Shown here piece by piece: positions 60,867 through 64,000 of a stretch of DNA of 64,000 nucleotides. Position numbers and translations under genes: made by a program. The notes beneath the pieces were generated by a model, which was not told where the DNA came from, searched no databases, and worked only from the letters and a program-made list of their open reading frames with translations. Positions within the stretch are counted from its first letter, which is position 1, and each line of letters begins with the position of its first letter. Source of the stretch: Verrucomicrobiaceae bacterium E54 (lineage in GTDB: Bacteria; Verrucomicrobiota; Verrucomicrobiia; Verrucomicrobiales; Akkermansiaceae); the NCBI GenBank assembly GCA_022548915.1, contig JAKZES010000014.1, positions 1-64,000 on the forward strand, read 5' to 3'.

Positions 60867-63029
60867 TCAGGCCTCCTGCGGCACGGGGTTGACGGGTTGG
60901 TCCTTGCGGCGGCGGGCCCGCGTCAGCAGGCGGTTGGCGAACAGCGCCTCGATCACCAGGAAGGCGAGGCCGGCCATCATGAAGACGCGCCACGCGGAGC
61001 GGCCGGTGCGGGTCGTGCCGATCGCCGCGGCGAGTTCGGCATCGCCGGTGACGACGTCGAGGCCGAGGCCTTCGAGATTGGCACGGAGTTCGGCCTCGGG
61101 CAGGCAGGCGACCTCCGACTCCCGCGGGTCGACATTCACCGCGATCGGCAGGCCGGCCGCCTGGACGCTGACACGGGCGGTGTAGTAGCCCGCCTCGGGT
61201 GCCTCTTCGAGAAGCGCGACGAACTGCCCGCCGACTTCGCGGACCGGCACGGTGATCGTTTCCCCGGAGGGCGTGTCGAAGACCGCATCGCTGGCATCGG
61301 GCTGTTCGACGTAGGTCAGCGTGAGCGAGTCGCCGACGATTCTCGGGCGCTCGAATTCGCGGCCCGAGAGGTAGGTCACGATCTGCTGCATGACCATCGG
61401 AAAGACCGGGGTCAGCGCCATGTTGTTCCACGCGGTGTCGGCGGTCGTGGTGAACATGAAGACCTGGCCGCGGCCCAGCGATTGCTCGAGAAGCACGGGC
61501 AGCCCGCTTCCGGCCAGCTGCAGTATGGGAAAGGCCGAGGCGCGGGGGCTGACCTCGAACTGACGAAGGATTCGGGTCTCGCTGAAGAGGTCTTCCGGCA
61601 GCGAGAGCAGCGGCAGGCACACCGTGTGGTCGGGCATCTCCGGATCGAGCGGCTTGCCGGCACCGAGGGCGTCGCTGGTGTCGACGCGGCTGCCGATTTC
61701 ACCGGGAAGCAAGGGGTTGGCGCCGCTCGCGGCGAGCTTGTTCCAGGCGGCGGGCTTGACGTTGTCGCCGCCGAACCAGACCAGGCCGCTGCCCTTGCGA
61801 ACGAAGCGCTCGAGCTGGGCGGCCTGCTCCTCGGTGATCTCGGGCACGTCGGCGAAAATGATCACGTCAACCTCTTCGAGGTTCTCGGCCGGGAGCGACA
61901 ACCACGGCACCGCGCGCACCACGTAGTCCTCGCCTTGCACGCCGTCGGCCCGCGCCAGCAGCGCGGCCGTCACCACCCGGCCGGCATCCCCGGTCGAGCC
62001 GTCGACGCAGAGCACCGAGACGCGGTCGCGCACCACCGCCACGGTGCGCCGGACGTTGTCCGCGGCCAGGCCGTCGCCGGTGATCTCGGCGGTGATCCCG
62101 GTCGCGCCCGGATTGTGGAAGGGGACGAAAAGGGACACGGTTTCCGACGCGCCGACCGCGATCAGCGGGATGTTCTTGCGGTCGATCTCGACGCCGTCGA
62201 CGCGGCATTGCACCTCGATGTTGGAAGCGGCGGCCGGCCCGCAGTTCCGCACGGTGGCCTGGTAGCGGGCGGTGGTCCCCTTGCGCAGCACCCCCTGAAC
62301 CAGCTCGAGGCCGGTCACGGCAAGGTTGGCGGCCTCGCCCGGAACCGGAACGACGAAGACCTGCGCCTGTGTGCCGAGGTCGGCGAGGGCCTTCCGGAGC
62401 TGGGCGGAAGGCTGCTTCCAGTCGGTCGCCTGGCCGTCGGTGATCAGGTAGACCTCCTTCTGCGGCGCCTCCATGTCGGTCACCAGGTCGGCGAGGAATT
62501 TCGGCGCGCTGCCGAGTTCGAGGGCGCCGGGTCCGGCATCCAGCTCCTGCAGCGCCTGCTCGAAGCGCTCTTCGTCGTAGGCCATGTTGCGCAGGATCAC
62601 CCGATGCTGGTCGCCGAGCATCACCAGGGTGACCGGGTCGCCCGGATGCATCTCGCCGCGGATCACCTCGACGCGCTTCAGCGCCTCGTCGAAGCGGCTG
62701 GTGCCGGCACCCGCCTCGCCCATGCTGAAGGACGAGTCGATGGCGATGACCACGCCGGCCCGCCGCTCGCCCGGCAGCCACGAGGCATCACCGGTCCATG
62801 CCGGCCGGGAAAGTGCCAGCACGAGCAGCAGCAGTGCCACGCAGCGCAGGATGAGCAGCAGCAGGTCGCGCAGGCGGATCTGGCGCGAGCGGACCCGGAC
62901 GTTGCGGTTGAGGAACTGCATCGCCGCCCAGTCGGTCCGCTTGACCTTCTGGCGGTTGAGCAGGTGGGCGAGGATCGGCAGGGCGATCCCGAGTCCGGCG
63001 AGCAGCAGCCATGGATTGAGGAAGCTCAT
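60867..63029 (-). CDS. BatA-type membrane protein with VWA domain
   Basis: 720 aa. N-terminal double-membrane BatA domain (FLNPWLLLAGLGIALPILAHLLNR, in parts; LLLLILRCVALLLLVLALSRP), VWA domain with MIDAS GVVIAIDSSFSMGEAG (about 92-107) and YLITDGQATD (about 195), a CARDB-like beta domain (TARYQATVRNCGPAAASNIEV), a glutamine-amidotransferase-like part (DVIIFADVPEITEEQ), and a last membrane segment (AWRVFMMAGLAFLVIEALF). It overlaps the DUF58 gene by 4 bp; both probably anchor a MoxR-dependent complex at the inner membrane. Confidence 0.9.
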   Translation of the reverse strand: MSFLNPWLLLAGLGIALPILAHLLNRQKVKRTDWAAMQFLNRNVRVRSRQIRLRDLLLLILRCVALLLLVLALSRPAWTGDASWLPGERRAGVVIAIDSSFSMGEAGAGTSRFDEALKRVEVIRGEMHPGDPVTLVMLGDQHRVILRNMAYDEERFEQALQELDAGPGALELGSAPKFLADLVTDMEAPQKEVYLITDGQATDWKQPSAQLRKALADLGTQAQVFVVPVPGEAANLAVTGLELVQGVLRKGTTARYQATVRNCGPAAASNIEVQCRVDGVEIDRKNIPLIAVGASETVSLFVPFHNPGATGITAEITGDGLAADNVRRTVAVVRDRVSVLCVDGSTGDAGRVVTAALLARADGVQGEDYVVRAVPWLSLPAENLEEVDVIIFADVPEITEEQAAQLERFVRKGSGLVWFGGDNVKPAAWNKLAASGANPLLPGEIGSRVDTSDALGAGKPLDPEMPDHTVCLPLLSLPEDLFSETRILRQFEVSPRASAFPILQLAGSGLPVLLEQSLGRGQVFMFTTTADTAWNNMALTPVFPMVMQQIVTYLSGREFERPRIVGDSLTLTYVEQPDASDAVFDTPSGETITVPVREVGGQFVALLEEAPEAGYYTARVSVQAAGLPIAVNVDPRESEVACLPEAELRANLEGLGLDVVTGDAELAAAIGTTRTGRSAWRVFMMAGLAFLVIEALFANRLLTRARRRKDQPVNPVPQEA

Positions 63030-63955
63030 GGTCGTGCGGCTCCGGCGGATCCTCCGTTCATGGTTTCCTGCCTTTCGTGGAAGAATTCACTCAGGAAGGC
63101 ATCGAGTGGGCGCGAGGTGTCCACCAGGGCGTAGTCGATGTGGCTGGCAATGCAGCCGGCCTTCAGCGCCTCGCAGTGTTCCTCGAACCGACCGAGGTAA
63201 TCCTCCCGGATGCGGTCGGGTTGGGTGGTCACGGGTTCCTCCTGCTCGAGCCCGTCGAAGCGCCAGAGGCCGTCGAACGGGAACTGGATCTCGTAGGGAT
63301 CAAGCGTGTGGAGGACGAGGACGTTGTGGCCGTCGTGGCGAAGGTGGTCGAGGCCGCCCAGCACGTCGTCGACGCCGGTGAGCAGGTCGGAAATGACGAT
63401 CACGAACGAGCGGCGCTTCACCATCACGGCGATGTCGTGAAGTTGTTTGGCGAGCGTGGTGCGCGGCACCGACTTCGTTTCCCGCAGCAGGCGGTCGATC
63501 TGCAGCAGGATGCCCATGGTCGACCGCGGCGGGAGATAGGCCCGGACCTCGGAGTCGAAGACCGACAGGCCCACCGAGTCGCGTTGCTTGAGGACGATGT
63601 AGGCGAGGCCTGCCGCCAGGAACTTGGCATACTCGAGTTTGCTGACCTTGCCCGAGGCGTAGGTCATCGAGGCGCTGGCGTCGATGAGCAGGTGGCAGTC
63701 GAAGTTGGTCTCCGCCTCGTAGAGCTTGGTGTAGTAGCGCTCGGTGCGGCCGAACACGCGCCAGTCGATGTCCCGGATCGGATCGCCCGGGGTGTACTGG
63801 CGGTGGTGGGCGAACTCGGTGCTGAACCCCTTGAGCGGACTGCGGTGACTGCCGACGCGCAGTCCTTCCACCAACTCGCGGGCGATCAACTCGAGGTCCC
63901 CGAGGCGCTGGAGGGTCTCGGGGTCGAGGTAGTAGGTTTCGGGAAGATGCTCCAC
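63026..63955 (-). CDS. DUF58 family protein (MoxR-associated)
   Basis: 309 aa. DUF58 hallmark GFSTEFAHHRQYTPGDPIRDIDWRVFGRTERYYTKLYEAE (in parts, about 43-82), with a VWA-like metal site LLIDASASMTYAS (about 89-101) and FVIVISDLL later. No membrane segment. DUF58 proteins are adaptor partners of MoxR AAA ATPases, whose gene is normally directly upstream; here that would be beyond the right edge. First gene of the visible minus-strand operon running to 52942. Confidence 0.92.
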   Translation of the reverse strand: MEHLPETYYLDPETLQRLGDLELIARELVEGLRVGSHRSPLKGFSTEFAHHRQYTPGDPIRDIDWRVFGRTERYYTKLYEAETNFDCHLLIDASASMTYASGKVSKLEYAKFLAAGLAYIVLKQRDSVGLSVFDSEVRAYLPPRSTMGILLQIDRLLRETKSVPRTTLAKQLHDIAVMVKRRSFVIVISDLLTGVDDVLGGLDHLRHDGHNVLVLHTLDPYEIQFPFDGLWRFDGLEQEEPVTTQPDRIREDYLGRFEEHCEALKAGCIASHIDYALVDTSRPLDAFLSEFFHERQETMNGGSAGAARP

Positions 63956-64000
63956 GTTCGAGTGAAGAGTTCAGAATTGAGAGTTCAGAAAACCGGAACG
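63956..64000. repeat. Short direct-repeat spacer at window edge
   Basis: AGAGTTCAGAA occurs twice (about 63964 and 63980) upstream of the DUF58 gene. It is too short to classify. Confidence 0.3.

Overview
The window looks like a chromosomal segment of a GC-rich Gram-negative bacterium of the Planctomycetes-Verrucomicrobia-Chlamydiae group, most likely Verrucomicrobiota. This is inferred from a DUF1549/cytochrome-c protein paired with a DUF1501 protein, a secreted sulfatase, very large secreted TPR proteins, a protein resembling the TIGR02597 type, DUF4159/BatA/DUF58 operons and many signal peptides. No rRNA, tRNA or CRISPR array was seen.

Layout. 1-816: the end of a probable polymorphic toxin with an overlapping small immunity-type gene. 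1234-5857: housekeeping genes prfC and ligA around a small lipoprotein gene. 5976-20813: a secreted sulfatase, divergent from a chain encoding a cytochrome-type DUF1549 protein, a DUF1501 protein, and two TPR / beta-domain / TPR proteins (725 and 2407 aa). 21129-33900: an accessory island built on a type I restriction-modification system (half-size hsdS, hsdM, full hsdS, hsdR), with inserted genes for a nucleotidyltransferase/winged-helix pair, a REP-associated transposase (RAYT) beside a repeat array, a Fic protein and a YgjP-type metallopeptidase, and a VapBC pair at the edge. 34049-39149: an ExbB-ExbD-ExbD-(membrane protein)-DUF4159-TPR operon. 39218-40096: a Tat-exported TIM-barrel protein. 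50425 down to 40121: a minus-strand operon of five exported proteins (transglutaminase-like, two thioredoxin-fold paralogues without cysteine pairs, purple acid phosphatase, TPR). 50696-52926: two secreted proteins. 63955 down to 52942: a DUF58 / BatA-VWA / VWA-type / DUF4175-like / alpha-toroid operon whose usual MoxR ATPase gene would lie beyond the right edge.

Two observations stand out. First, several unrelated inverted-repeat (REP/REPIN-like) elements sit at gene starts. In three operons they lie in frame between a start codon that overlaps the upstream stop and the signal peptide or mature protein. In two of these the start has a strong Shine-Dalgarno sequence, so the repeat is very probably translated as an N-terminal extension, and in the third the repeat itself encodes the signal peptide core. 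A RAYT gene that could have mobilised such repeats is in the window. Second, the nucleotidyltransferase/winged-helix pair inside the restriction operon has its own near-consensus sigma70-type promoter, buried in a perfect-geometry palindrome immediately after hsdM. This suggests a self-regulated toxin-antitoxin-like cassette embedded in, and perhaps guarding, the restriction system.
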